Source: Halobellus sp. LT62 (GTDB lineage Archaea > Halobacteriota > Halobacteria > Halobacteriales > Haloferacaceae). From it: a stretch of 64,000 nucleotides of DNA. Under the pieces are notes generated by a model. That model was given only the letters and a program-made list of their open reading frames with translations. It was not told the origin of the DNA and searched no databases. A program made the position numbers and the translations under genes. The stretch lies in NCBI RefSeq assembly GCF_037031285.1, contig NZ_JAYEZO010000001.1:930001-994000 (forward strand), given 5' to 3'. Positions 43,588 through 52,094 of the stretch are shown here, piece by piece (the first letter of the stretch is position 1; each line of letters starts with the position of its first letter).

Positions 43588-45369
43588 ATGTCTGGCGAGG
43601 GCGACGCCGCGTCCACCGATTCTTGGCCAACGGTCGCCCCGTCGGTCATCGCGTCCGGCGTCTCGTCTACCGCATCGGCGCTCCGGCGCGATCCGGCCCT
43701 CGTCGCTGTGCTCGCGATCGCAGCTCTCGGCTTGGCGCTCCGCGTGATCGGCCTCGGCGGGCGGCCGTTCCACTGGGACGAGGCGCGCCTCGGGTACTGG
43801 GCGCTTCGCTACCTCGAAACCGGCGCGTACCAGTACCGCCCCGTCGCGGGCGGCCCGCTGCTGTATCATCTCGATCGCGCGCTTTTTGCCCTACTCGGCG
43901 TCTCCGAGTGGGTCGCTCGACTCCCAGTCGCAGTGCTTGGTGGCGCGCTTCCGCTCGTCGCGCTGCTCTTTCGCGACCGTTTCGACGACCTCGAAACGGT
44001 CCTCTTGGCCGCGCTCTTGACGTTCCAACCGTCTCTCCTCTATTACTCGCGGTTCCTCCGCGGCGACGTCCCGCTCGCGCTCTTCGGACTCGCGTTCGTC
44101 GGCTTCGCGGTGCGCGCGTGGGACCGACGGAGCCGACGCGACGCCTATGCCGCCGCCGTCGCGCTGCCGCTCGCCGCCTCGGCGTCGGGGTTCGTCGCTG
44201 GCTATCTGCTCTGTTGGCTCCTCGCGTGGGCGCTCGTCGTCGACCAGCGGAGCGTCGCGGGCGACCGCGGCGCGAGCGGTCGAGAGACGATCGCGGCGCT
44301 CCGGGCGCGGTTGTCGGGGAGTGCAACGCCCGCGGCCCGCGTCGGACTGCTCGCGACCGGCGTGACCGCCCTGCTTTTCGCACCCCGATCGGGGCCGGGT
44401 GTCGACGTCGGCCTCACCGACCTGTCGACGTTCCACCTCGCGATCTACGAGGGGACGGTCGGTGCCGTTCGTCGGTTTGTCGGCGTCCGGATCATCCACC
44501 GGGAGCCGGAGGGGGTACACGCGTTCCTCCCGTACGTCGGTGACGCGTTCGGCCTCCTCACGTCGCTGGCGCTACCGGTGCTCCTGTTGGGACTCGCGGG
44601 GACGCTGTGGACGCGGTACGCCGCAGCGCGTCGACCGCTCGTCGAGGGCGCGGGCTACTGGGGGTTGGCCGCAATCGTCGCGTTTCCCACGATATCAGAA
44701 GTGTCGGCCCCGTGGACGCTGGTTCACGTCGTTCTGCCGCTGACGATCCCCGCGGCAGTGATACTCGCGGCGGTCGTTCGGCGGGCCGTCGCCGCCGCAT
44801 CAGGGGCGGGCGACGGGACGGCACCCCGCGTCGATGCCGGGACAGGATTCGATGTCGACGGCGGAACGGTCGTCGCCATCGCGCTCGTCGCCCTCGCCAT
44901 CGTGGCCCAGACGGGTGCGGTCACCGCCGGCGACGTGTACGGTCCCTTTGATCGGAGCAACGAACTGGCGCAGTTCGCACAACCCGCCGACGACCTCGAA
45001 CCGCTGGCGTCGGCCGCCCGAGACGCTGCGGACGGCGACCGCTCGACCGCCGAGGTACTCTACGTCGGATCGGCGTACCACGTCTTCGACGAGCGAACGA
45101 CCCGCGCGCCGCCGGTTCCCGACCAGTGGGGCAACCGCCTCCCGCTCCCGTGGTACGTCGAGTCGGCGGGTGCGGACGCGGCGAGCACGGAGAACGTCTC
45201 GACGTTCGACGCCGAGTACGCGAACGGGTCGGCACCGCCCATCGTCGTCGCCGACTCCGAACACCGCAACGCGCTCTCCGAGCGACTCGGTGCCGACTAC
45301 GCGGCGGCGACCTATCGGCTGGGACTGTGGAACCGCGAAGTCGCCGTGTTCGTCGCCAACGCGTCGTAA
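43588..45369 (+). CDS. Agl23-like (flippase activity-associated) membrane protein
   Basis: A 593-residue polytopic membrane protein. It has about ten helices and a conserved first extracellular loop with GRPFHWDEARLGYWALRY, the acidic-loop pattern of GT39/OST-like integral membrane glycosyltransferases. LLYYSRFLRGDVPLALFGL and an extracellular C-terminal domain follow. It matches the haloarchaeal family annotated as flippase activity-associated protein Agl23, implied in surface glycoprotein N-glycosylation. The ATG at 43588 removes 24 non-family residues. There are no other agl genes nearby. Confidence 0.82.
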   Translation: MSGEGDAASTDSWPTVAPSVIASGVSSTASALRRDPALVAVLAIAALGLALRVIGLGGRPFHWDEARLGYWALRYLETGAYQYRPVAGGPLLYHLDRALFALLGVSEWVARLPVAVLGGALPLVALLFRDRFDDLETVLLAALLTFQPSLLYYSRFLRGDVPLALFGLAFVGFAVRAWDRRSRRDAYAAAVALPLAASASGFVAGYLLCWLLAWALVVDQRSVAGDRGASGRETIAALRARLSGSATPAARVGLLATGVTALLFAPRSGPGVDVGLTDLSTFHLAIYEGTVGAVRRFVGVRIIHREPEGVHAFLPYVGDAFGLLTSLALPVLLLGLAGTLWTRYAAARRPLVEGAGYWGLAAIVAFPTISEVSAPWTLVHVVLPLTIPAAVILAAVVRRAVAAASGAGDGTAPRVDAGTGFDVDGGTVVAIALVALAIVAQTGAVTAGDVYGPFDRSNELAQFAQPADDLEPLASAARDAADGDRSTAEVLYVGSAYHVFDERTTRAPPVPDQWGNRLPLPWYVESAGADAASTENVSTFDAEYANGSAPPIVVADSEHRNALSERLGADYAAATYRLGLWNREVAVFVANAS

Positions 45370-45482
45370 GGAGGTCACGAACGCGTCATAAAGGAGCGTC
45401 GAGAGCGCCGTAGAAAGTCGAAAGCGTCGTGAAAACCGACGAGAGCGCCGTCAGGGAAGCCGTTATCGGAAGTGTTACTGAG

Positions 45483-46436
45483 TTAGCGGAATCCCATCGC
45501 TTCGATCTGCTCTTGATACCGGTTGCGGATGGTGACCTCGGTCACCTGCGCGACGTCGGCGACCTCGCGCTGCGTTTTCTTCTCGTTGCAGAGCAGCGAT
45601 GCGGCGTAGATCGCGGCCGCGGCGAAGCCGGTCGGCGACTTGCCGGAGAGCAGTCCCTGTTCGGCCGAGACGTCGATGATCTCGGTCGCCTTCGATTGGA
45701 CTTCCTCGCTCAGCCCGAGTGAGGAGGCGAAGCGGGGGACGAACTGCTTGGGATCGACGGGCTTCAGTTCGAGACCGAGCTCTTGGGAGATGTAGCGGTA
45801 CGTCCGTCCGATCTCCTTCTGGGGGACCCGAGAGACCTCCGCGACCTCGTCGAGCGAGCGCGGGATGCCCTCCTGTCGACAGGCGGCGTAGAGCGCGGAG
45901 GTGGCGACGCCCTCGATGGACCGCCCGCGGATGAGGTCCTCGTTGAGCGCGCGGCGGTAGATGACGGAGGCGACCTCCCGTACCGACCGTGGTACCCCGA
46001 GCGCCGAAGCCATCCGGTCGATCTCCGAAAGCGCAAATTGGAGGTTGCGCTCGCCCGCGTCCTTCGTCCGGATTCGCTCCTGCCACTTCCGGAGGCGGTG
46101 CATCTGCGAGCGTTTCTCCGAGGAGAGCGACCGGCCGTAAGCGTCTTTGTCCTTCCAGTCGATCGTCGTCGTCAGCCCGCGGTCGTGCATCGTCTCCGTG
46201 ATCGGCGCGCCCACGCGGGACTTCGACTGCCGCTCGGAGTGGTTGAACGCCCGCCACTCCGGACCGCGGTCGATCTGCCGCTCGTCCAACACCAGTCCGC
46301 AGTCGTCGCAGACCAACTCTCCCTGGTCGGCGTCCGTGACGATGTTCTCGGACTCGCATTCCGGACAGACGACCTGTTCGTCGTCTATCTGTTCGGTCTC
46401 CTGCTCTCGCTGGCGCTGACGACGCGAACGTTCCAT
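45483..46436 (-). CDS. tfb: Transcription initiation factor TFB
   Basis: A 317-residue general transcription factor (TFIIB homologue). A zinc ribbon is formed by Cys24, Cys27, Cys43 and Cys46. The B-finger/linker region ([22 protein letters not shown]) is intact, followed by two cyclin folds with LVPQ-like repeats ([21 protein letters not shown] and [16 protein letters not shown]). It recruits RNA polymerase to TBP-bound promoters. Haloarchaea have several TFBs; which one this is cannot be said. It has a textbook promoter (46459-46467). Confidence 0.96.
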   Translation of the reverse strand: MERSRRQRQREQETEQIDDEQVVCPECESENIVTDADQGELVCDDCGLVLDERQIDRGPEWRAFNHSERQSKSRVGAPITETMHDRGLTTTIDWKDKDAYGRSLSSEKRSQMHRLRKWQERIRTKDAGERNLQFALSEIDRMASALGVPRSVREVASVIYRRALNEDLIRGRSIEGVATSALYAACRQEGIPRSLDEVAEVSRVPQKEIGRTYRYISQELGLELKPVDPKQFVPRFASSLGLSEEVQSKATEIIDVSAEQGLLSGKSPTGFAAAAIYAASLLCNEKKTQREVADVAQVTEVTIRNRYQEQIEAMGFR

Positions 46437-46458
46437 TATAAGGTTTGTGGTGAAGGGT

Positions 46459-46467
46459 GTATTTAAG
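46459..46467 (-). promoter_or_regulatory. TATA/BRE promoter of tfb
   Basis: Minus-strand AATAAGGCTTAAATAC puts a TATA element 23-31 nt before the tfb ATG at 46436, with purine-rich BRE-like bases just upstream. Confidence 0.55.
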
Positions 46468-46544
46468 CCTTATTGACAACTATCTTATTTGTCGGATCGC
46501 ACACCTCGTAATCCGTAAATGCGCTGGGGTACAGATCTGGAGGT

Positions 46545-47540
46545 ATGCGCCGCGTCTCACTCGCCGTCATACTTCTCGTCGTCTCCGCCGGGTGCATCAC
46601 CGGGACGCCCGCACTCGACGACGAGGCGTCGAACGGGACGACGGCGGGTCCGACGGCAGTTCCGAGCGAGGAATCGCCCGTTGACGGCGTCCGCGTGACG
46701 GTCACGGAGGTCGTCGACGGCGACACGATGCACGTCGCGTACGCGAATGGATCGCGCGAAACCGTCCGACTGCTCGGAGTCGACACGCCGGAGACCTTCT
46801 CGGAAAACGACCCGTCGGACTTCGAGGGCGTCCCCGAGACGGAGGCGGGGGTGGCGTGTCTCGGCCGCGCCGGTGAGGCGGCGTCGGCCTACGCAGTCGA
46901 CCGATTGGAGGGTGAGAGCATCACGCTCGTCTTCGACGAGGAGTCCGACCGCCGAGGCTACTACGGACGGCTGCTGGCGTACGTCTACGTCGACGGGGCG
47001 TCGTTCAACCACGACCTGCTTCGGGAGGGCCACGCCCGCGTGTACCCGAGTACCTTTACCGAACGTGAACGCTACGAGCGGACCGAAGCCGAGGCCCGCG
47101 AGGCCCGTCGCGGCCTGTGGTCGTGCATCGACGACACGAGTGCAGCGATGACGGACTCGCCAGCGACCACGGATTCGCCCGCGACAGAGACGGCGATGGC
47201 CGACGGCGGCGGCCCGCTCGTCGTCAGCGAGATCCACGAGGACGCCGCGGGCAACGACAACGAGAACCTGAACGACGAATACCTCGTCTTCCGCAACGTC
47301 GCCGACCGGGAACTCGACCTCTCGGGGTGGACGGTCGTCGACGCCGCGGACCACGAGTACACGTTCCCCGAGGGAACGACGCTCGCGCCGGACGCGGAGC
47401 TGACCGTACGGACTGGATCCGGGACCGACACCGACTCAACGGTGTTCTGGGGCGCAGATCGGGCGATCTGGAACAACGACGGCGACGTCGTCGTCGTCCG
47501 CGACGCGAGCGGTTCGACAGTCGTTCGTCGGTCGTACTGA
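46545..47540 (+). CDS. Secreted thermonuclease-like lipoprotein with lamin-tail domain
   Basis: A 331-residue protein with a lipobox signal (MRRVSLAVILLVVSAGC). Residues about 48-185 form a staphylococcal-nuclease domain: VTEVVDGDTMHVAY, VRLLGVDTPETF, DRRGYYGRLLAYVYVDG and LLREGHARVYPS supply the Asp/Arg/Glu set. A short Thr/Ser linker follows, then a lamin-tail (LTD) domain (about 222-331): VVSEIHEDAAGND, LSGWTVVDAADHEYTFP, and WNNDGDVVVVRDASG. It is predicted to degrade extracellular nucleic acid, with the LTD as an attachment module. Single gene. Confidence 0.9.
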   Translation: MRRVSLAVILLVVSAGCITGTPALDDEASNGTTAGPTAVPSEESPVDGVRVTVTEVVDGDTMHVAYANGSRETVRLLGVDTPETFSENDPSDFEGVPETEAGVACLGRAGEAASAYAVDRLEGESITLVFDEESDRRGYYGRLLAYVYVDGASFNHDLLREGHARVYPSTFTERERYERTEAEAREARRGLWSCIDDTSAAMTDSPATTDSPATETAMADGGGPLVVSEIHEDAAGNDNENLNDEYLVFRNVADRELDLSGWTVVDAADHEYTFPEGTTLAPDAELTVRTGSGTDTDSTVFWGADRAIWNNDGDVVVVRDASGSTVVRRSY

Positions 47541-47628
47541 CACCCGGTCTCTGCCGATCGTACTGACGCCGGCGCAGCCGACAAGGATCAGAAGCTATAG
47601 CCGACCCGAAGCGGTAGAGAGTTCTGAA

Positions 47629-47952
47629 ATGTCGTGGTATCTCCTCGTCCTCGCGGGGCTTTTCGAGATCGGCTGGGCGATCGGACTCGAGTACTCCGAC
47701 GGGCTCTCGAAGCCGGTCCCGACGCTCGCCACCGTCGTCGCACTCGTGATCAGTATGCTCCTCTTGGCGCAGGCCGTCAAAGACCTCCCGATCGGAACGG
47801 CGTACGCCGTCTGGACCGGGATCGGGGCCGTCGGGACCGCCTCGCTCGGAATCGTGCTCTTCGACGAGCCCGCCGGCCTCGCGCGGATGGGCTTTATCTC
47901 CCTGATCGTCGTCGGCATCGTCGGCCTTCACCTCGCGTCCGGCGGTCACTGA
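47629..47952 (+). CDS. Small multidrug resistance (SMR) protein, SugE/Gdx subtype
   Basis: A 107-residue protein with four membrane helices. Glu13 in LAGLFEIGWAIGLEYSDG is the essential substrate- and proton-binding residue, and the W(A)IGLEYSDG pattern after it is that of the SugE/Gdx subtype. Such proteins work as antiparallel dimers and export guanidinium or quaternary ammonium ions. No guanidine riboswitch is seen upstream. Normal length. Confidence 0.9.
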   Translation: MSWYLLVLAGLFEIGWAIGLEYSDGLSKPVPTLATVVALVISMLLLAQAVKDLPIGTAYAVWTGIGAVGTASLGIVLFDEPAGLARMGFISLIVVGIVGLHLASGGH

Positions 47953-48029
47953 CCGGACTTCGGCGACGTCGGCGAGCGAGCGCCGAACGGGAGCCGGGTT
48001 TTTGTATTCTCACGCCGAATCCGCTCACG

Positions 48030-48101
48030 ATGAACCCGAACGTCGTGCCGCCGTGGGTCGAGGTCGCGGTCGCGACCGACCCGACAGGGGGGCGGTCCTG
48101 A
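48030..48101 (+). CDS. Short upstream reading frame coupled to the METTL5-like gene
   Basis: A 23-codon frame (MNPNVVPPWVEVAVATDPTG, then GRS) ends in TGATG, where its stop overlaps the start of the methyltransferase. It may be a leader peptide, a short functional peptide, or the rest of a shortened gene. The coupled stop/start is the main reason to list it. Confidence 0.4.
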   Translation: MNPNVVPPWVEVAVATDPTGGRS

Positions 48102-48736
48102 TGGCGACGAAATCGGCGCTGGAGACGCAACTCGCCGTCGTCGCGGGGTTCGAGGACCCCCGGGCGGATCTCGAACAGTACCCGACGCCGCCGGAGTTGG
48201 CAGCGCACGTCGTCCACGTGGCGGATCTGAACGGCGACGTCGAGGGTCGGCTCGTCGTCGACCTCGGGACCGGGACCGGAATGCTGGCGCTGGGGGCGGC
48301 CCTTCGCGGCCCCGCCCGGGTCGTCGGCATCGACGTCGACCGCTCGGCGCTCGTGACCGCCGTGGAGAACCGCCGGCGCGTCGGCACGCGAACGCCGATC
48401 GATTGGGTCCAAGCGGATGCGACCCGCGCGCCGCTGTGTCCGGACGGCCCGACGACGGTCCTGATGAACCCGCCGTTCGGCGCGCAGAACGGGAACGAGC
48501 ATACCGATCGGGCGTTCCTCGAAACCGCGGCGACGATCGCGGACGTCTCCTACTCGGTTCACAACGGCGGGTCACAGGAGTTCGTCGAATCGTTCGCGAC
48601 AGATCGCGGCGGCGAGGTGACGCACGCGTTCCGGGCGACGCTCGACTTGGACCGACAGTTCGACTTTCATACGGCCGACAGCGAGGAGATCAACGCCGAG
48701 GTGTACCGGATCGAGTGGTCCGGCGGTGACGACTGA
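48101..48736 (+). CDS. METTL5-like N6-adenine methyltransferase
   Basis: A 211-residue Rossmann-fold methyltransferase. The SAM-binding loop is VVDLGTGTGMLALGAAL; GIDVDRSALVTAVENRR follows, then the catalytic NPPFGAQNGNEHTDR motif of amino-methyltransferases. An N-terminal region with LEQYPTPPELAAHVVHVADL is typical of the METTL5-like group, which methylates a single adenine in small-subunit rRNA. The rRNA target is inferred. Translation is likely coupled to the 23-codon upstream frame. Confidence 0.87.
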   Translation: MATKSALETQLAVVAGFEDPRADLEQYPTPPELAAHVVHVADLNGDVEGRLVVDLGTGTGMLALGAALRGPARVVGIDVDRSALVTAVENRRRVGTRTPIDWVQADATRAPLCPDGPTTVLMNPPFGAQNGNEHTDRAFLETAATIADVSYSVHNGGSQEFVESFATDRGGEVTHAFRATLDLDRQFDFHTADSEEINAEVYRIEWSGGDD

Positions 48737-48797
48737 ACGAAACAACCGTGATCTGTCGGTGATGATGGAACGTAATACCGACTCACCTGCGTCGCCT

Positions 48798-48812
48798 GCG
48801 GGCGAAGCCCGC
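48798..48812. terminator. Short GC hairpin between convergent genes
   Basis: GCGGGC-GAA-GCCCGC is a perfect 6-bp stem with a 3-nt loop, between the ends of the methyltransferase and rhomboid genes. There is no T-run on either strand, so its role as terminator is uncertain. Confidence 0.25.
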
Positions 48813-48817
48813 GGCCG

Positions 48818-50473
48818 TTACTCGTAGGTCTCTTTCGCGAGCAACTCTAGGTCAGTGCCGTCGTAGGAGACGTACACGCTCGAGTTGTTCCGAGTGAACG
48901 TGAGAGCGTTGAGCGTCACCGACTCGTTTTCCGCGGGGAGCTGTGCGCTGAGGGAGTTGTTACCGCGGTCGACTCGAAGGAAGTAGCCGTTCTCGGTCGG
49001 AACGACCGTCACGTTCCGGTCCGCGAGCGTCGGAGCCGCGGTGACGGGATCGGAGGTGTACACGATGCGCCCCGACTCGCTGTCACCGAGCGCGACCCGG
49101 TATGCGGTCTCGTTGCCGAGGACGTTCCACCCGTCTCGCTGGGCGTACACCGTCTCGCGCCAGCCCACGCCGCCGAGGCGGACGGCGACTTGGCCGTCGA
49201 AGGCGAGTCGACCCTTCGGAACCGCGGTCGTCCAGATGCCGCGCTCTTCGCTGCGGACGATGACGCCGGAGGTGTTGACGGCCGTCGTCTCGCCGAATGC
49301 CTCGACGTCGAACGCGGCGACGAGGTCGTTTTCGACGTCCTCGGCGTACGTGATCTCGTAGTCGCGGACGGTCAGTTCGTCGCCCGGGAGGTCATCCGAA
49401 CCGGCGGTGAAGAGGTTCGCGGGCACGGCCGGCCCCGCGAGCGCCGCGGTCGCAAGCAGGAGCACGCCGGCGGCGACCTGCCAGTTGCGAACGACCTCGT
49501 TACTGCCTGCGAATTCCCACGTGAACAGCGGGTCGTCGCGCGCGACGACGCTGAAGACCACGACGAGCGCCAGCGCCGCGACGAGGACGACTCCCACGGC
49601 ACGGTACAGGACGTAGGTCTCGCCGCCGCGAAACCAGTAGACGGCCCACAGAGACTGCTCGACTGAGAACAGAAGCGTCCCGAGCCAGAGGCGTGCGGCG
49701 CTCGGCCTGTCTTCTACGTTCCGTGCTCGAACGATCGCGAGTCCCACGAGAACGCCGATAAGCAGGCCCAGCGCGTGTCCTTGGATCGCGATGTCGGCCC
49801 ACCACGGCGTGATGTAGCCGGGGCGACCGGTGGCGGTGATGACCGGGCTCAAGAGCGCGTTGTACACCAACCGGAGTGCACCCCCGCCTGCGAGCGCGAT
49901 GACGGTACCGAGCGGGTAGTTGACGAGCGCGACGCCTGCGAACGCGAAGACGACGCCCGAGAAACCGATGATCGGCCCGAGCGCGAAGATCGACGTCAGC
50001 AGGCCCACGATCAACACCACCGCCGGGAAGACCACGAACGCGCGGACGTAGGGGTTCGTCCGAAGCGAGCCGAACGACTGAGACCCGCGTTCGCGTGGGA
50101 AGTGCCCCCACGCGTACTCCGCGAGCGGGGCCAGCGTCAGCGTCCCGACGAGGTTGCCGACGAGGTGTCCCGGCCCGCCGTGGGAGAACGCCGCGCTCGC
50201 GATACCGAGCGGGTAGTAGTACGACCACGCCCGAAACGGGATCGTCACCGGCGAGTACCAGTACTGGTATCCGCCCTGTACGAAGAGGTAGACCGCGAGC
50301 ACGAACCCCGCGGAGACGACTGTTCCCCACGGAACGCCGAGGACGAACCGCCGTCGCAGCCGTGCACTCAGTTCCGAGGTTCGATCGAGAGACAGGATCA
50401 CCGCGAAAGAGAGGAGAAGCGCCGCCACGACCGCGGCCCGTTGAAGGACGTCGACCGGCAGGGAATCCATCAT
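48818..50473 (-). CDS. Rhomboid-family intramembrane serine protease with large C-terminal domain
   Basis: A 551-residue membrane protein. N-terminal helices lead to the rhomboid core with HGGPGHLVGNLVGTLTLAPL. The catalytic serine is Ser172 in IIGFSGVVFAFAG and the catalytic histidine is His233 in IQGHALGLLIGVLVG. Further helices up to about 355 follow, and then about 190 residues of strand-rich extracytoplasmic sequence that is not part of the protease fold. The C-terminal domain could present substrates or bind surface proteins. The start is MMDS or the next Met. Confidence 0.9.
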   Translation of the reverse strand: MMDSLPVDVLQRAAVVAALLLSFAVILSLDRTSELSARLRRRFVLGVPWGTVVSAGFVLAVYLFVQGGYQYWYSPVTIPFRAWSYYYPLGIASAAFSHGGPGHLVGNLVGTLTLAPLAEYAWGHFPRERGSQSFGSLRTNPYVRAFVVFPAVVLIVGLLTSIFALGPIIGFSGVVFAFAGVALVNYPLGTVIALAGGGALRLVYNALLSPVITATGRPGYITPWWADIAIQGHALGLLIGVLVGLAIVRARNVEDRPSAARLWLGTLLFSVEQSLWAVYWFRGGETYVLYRAVGVVLVAALALVVVFSVVARDDPLFTWEFAGSNEVVRNWQVAAGVLLLATAALAGPAVPANLFTAGSDDLPGDELTVRDYEITYAEDVENDLVAAFDVEAFGETTAVNTSGVIVRSEERGIWTTAVPKGRLAFDGQVAVRLGGVGWRETVYAQRDGWNVLGNETAYRVALGDSESGRIVYTSDPVTAAPTLADRNVTVVPTENGYFLRVDRGNNSLSAQLPAENESVTLNALTFTRNNSSVYVSYDGTDLELLAKETYE

Positions 50474-50562
50474 CTGTCAGGAGTAAACGAGCAGTTAAGA
50501 AACTAGGCGGTACGGAACGGCCGGATGCGTGCGATGGGCTCGATGCGCCGGCGGTTGGCGGG

Positions 50563-50841
50563 TTAGAGCTTCCCTTCGGCGTCTTTCGCGAGCTCTTCCA
50601 TCCGCTTGCCGACGCGCCCGGCGTTCGAGAACTCGTCCTCGCTCATCGCGGTCGCAAGCGCGTTTCCGAGCACGAAGACGGCGTGTTTGTGCTCGCTCTT
50701 GGACTTGTGGACGTGCGATGGGTCGACATCGAGGTTGTCGTACTTGTCGAAGATGCTCTCGTCGACGTCTTCGCGCGCGCCGAAGTTGTCCCTGATGATG
50801 ACCATCTGTTCGTGCAGTTCCAATAGCTCGTCTTTGTGCAT
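50563..50841 (-). CDS. UPF0058 family protein
   Basis: A 92-residue helical protein starting MHKDELLELHEQMVIIRDNF. The HKSKSEHKHAVFVLGNALATAM segment, with its His cluster, is the family signature. Found in haloarchaea and other euryarchaea; function unknown. It has its own TATA box. The downstream rhomboid gene is 89 nt away. Confidence 0.9.
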   Translation of the reverse strand: MHKDELLELHEQMVIIRDNFGAREDVDESIFDKYDNLDVDPSHVHKSKSEHKHAVFVLGNALATAMSEDEFSNAGRVGKRMEELAKDAEGKL

Positions 50842-50863
50842 AGACGTGGATACGTGCGAGTCC

Positions 50864-50873
50864 GATTTAAGGA
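50864..50873 (-). promoter_or_regulatory. TATA box of the UPF0058 gene
   Basis: Minus-strand CCTTAAATCG lies 23-32 nt before the ATG at 50841, matching a leaderless transcript. Confidence 0.5.
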
Positions 50874-50895
50874 TTATTGGTGGTTTCTGTCACAG

Positions 50896-51105
50896 CTAGA
50901 AGACGTACTCGTCTTCGTGACCCATCATTCCGTCGTCTTCGAAGCGGTCGTCGCCCTCCATCGGGCCGCTGGTCTTGAACGCTCGTATACCCGTCGAGAG
51001 CAACTCCTCGATGGCTTCTTCCCGACTGACGAACTCGCCTTGGTCGACGAGTTGTGCGATCTGCATCTCGAGGTGTTCGGGGACGTTTATGTTCACCTTG
51101 GGCAT
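50896..51105 (-). CDS. Ribbon-helix-helix (CopG-like) protein
   Basis: A 69-residue protein: strand MPKVNINVPEHLEMQIAQL, helix, turn with GEFVSREEAIEELLSTGI, and an acidic, Met/Gly-rich tail. This is the Arc/MetJ/CopG DNA-binding fold, which acts as a dimer. An AT-rich promoter (GTTTAAATAATC on the minus strand, near 51132-51143) precedes it, so autoregulation is possible. No toxin gene is adjacent, so I do not call it an antitoxin. Confidence 0.85.
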   Translation of the reverse strand: MPKVNINVPEHLEMQIAQLVDQGEFVSREEAIEELLSTGIRAFKTSGPMEGDDRFEDDGMMGHEDEYVF

Positions 51106-51413
51106 CTGATCATCAGGGGGTTTGAAGGGGGATTATTTAAACCCTGCGGCGGAGTTTCCGTGTTTAGAAAACTCTCGTTTCGGAAAAGTACACGTAATAT
51201 TCTTAATCTGAGCATAATTGTTTATGTATCCTCTATAACTATCTCCACGCTATCAATTTTCCAGCGGCGAGCAGCTCTCTTGTCGGCATACCGTGACGCA
51301 ATTCAGTTCTGCGCTGAGCGCTATGCGAGAGGCGCAATCACGAACACGCGGCGGGTCGGAACTTCGCGGCTCGGGGTCGGTATCCTCACGGTCCTCGGGC
51401 CCGTGTTCCAACC
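51106..51413. other. AT-rich intergenic region between RHH and sulfite-oxidase-like genes
   Basis: The 308 nt hold the RHH promoter and a stretch from about 51180 to 51260 that is unusually AT-rich for this genome (AATATTCTTAATCTGAGC, ATAATTGTTTATG). No gene, tRNA or long repeat is seen. The AT block may be a second promoter or a relic of inserted DNA. Confidence 0.45.
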
Positions 51414-52004
51414 GTGGACGACGTAACCGACATCTACCGGGAGTACGGCGACGCGCGACTGCCGCCCGGACAGCGCGAGACCGACGACGTTCCGGTCCTC
51501 TCGAAGAGCGGAACGCCGTCGTGGACGCCCGAGACGTGGTCGTTCGACGTCTGGGGGGCCGTCGACGACGAGTGCACGTTCGATATTGACGAGTTCCGAG
51601 CGCTCCCGTCGACGACGCAGCGACAGGACTTTCACTGTGTCACGGGCTGGAGCACGTTCGACTGCGAGTTCACGGGCGTCTCGTTCCCGACGATCGCAGC
51701 GCGCGCGGGCCTCTCAGACGACGCGGTTCACGTGATGTTTCACGCGCTCGACGGGTACACGACCGACCTACCGCTCTCGGAGTGCCTCCGTGACGAGGTC
51801 CTGTTCGCGTACGAACTGGACGGTGAGCCTCTTCCGGAACCGCACGGCGGGCCGCTGCGCGTCGTGACGCCGCACAAGTACGCCTACAAGGGCGCGAAGT
51901 GGGTCGACGGCGTCGAGTTCCTGACCGAGACCGAGCGCGGATACTGGGAGCGACGGGGGTACTCGGCGTCGGCCAACCCGTGGGAAGAGGAGCGCTACGG
52001 GTGA
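51414..52004 (+). CDS. Sulfite-oxidase-like molybdopterin protein (catalytic domain only)
   Basis: A 196-residue protein from a GTG start (VDDVTDIYREYGDARL). It corresponds to the molybdenum-cofactor domain of the sulfite oxidase family (SUOX fold). The molybdenum-ligating cysteine is in DFHCVTGWSTFDCEFTGV, and later DGYTTDLPLSECLRD and VTPHKYAYKGAKWVDGVEFL complete the domain. No dimerisation domain and no signal peptide are present, so it is a short, possibly cytoplasmic version. Partner and substrate are unknown. Confidence 0.88.
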   Translation: MDDVTDIYREYGDARLPPGQRETDDVPVLSKSGTPSWTPETWSFDVWGAVDDECTFDIDEFRALPSTTQRQDFHCVTGWSTFDCEFTGVSFPTIAARAGLSDDAVHVMFHALDGYTTDLPLSECLRDEVLFAYELDGEPLPEPHGGPLRVVTPHKYAYKGAKWVDGVEFLTETERGYWERRGYSASANPWEEERYG

Positions 52005-52060
52005 TCACTCGTCTGAAAGCGGAACCCGTGGCGGTCCAACGGCCGCGGCGACGCTATAGT

Positions 52061-52069
52061 CAAATAAAA
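52061..52069 (+). promoter_or_regulatory. TATA box of the menF-menD genes
   Basis: CAAATAAAA lies 26-34 nt before the ATG at 52095. This supports the ATG at 52095 over the GTG at 52074. Confidence 0.5.
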
Positions 52070-52094
52070 GAGCGTGGCGTCCGCAGAACGGGTA

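Noticed and set aside
45365-45462. Short degenerate repeats (GCGTCGTAAGGAG, GCGTCATAAAGGAG, GCGCCGTAGAAAG) after the Agl23-like gene
   Set aside because: The period is irregular (about 18-24 nt) and matches are imperfect; probably low-complexity drift around a stop codon, not a CRISPR or a defined repeat.
47541-47628. Guanidine riboswitch before the SMR exporter
   Set aside because: The 88-nt spacer shows no recognisable conserved guanidine-aptamer sequence, and such switches are bacterial.
50896-51105. Toxin-antitoxin module around the RHH protein
   Set aside because: No toxin-like gene is adjacent; the neighbours are UPF0058 and a sulfite-oxidase-like enzyme.
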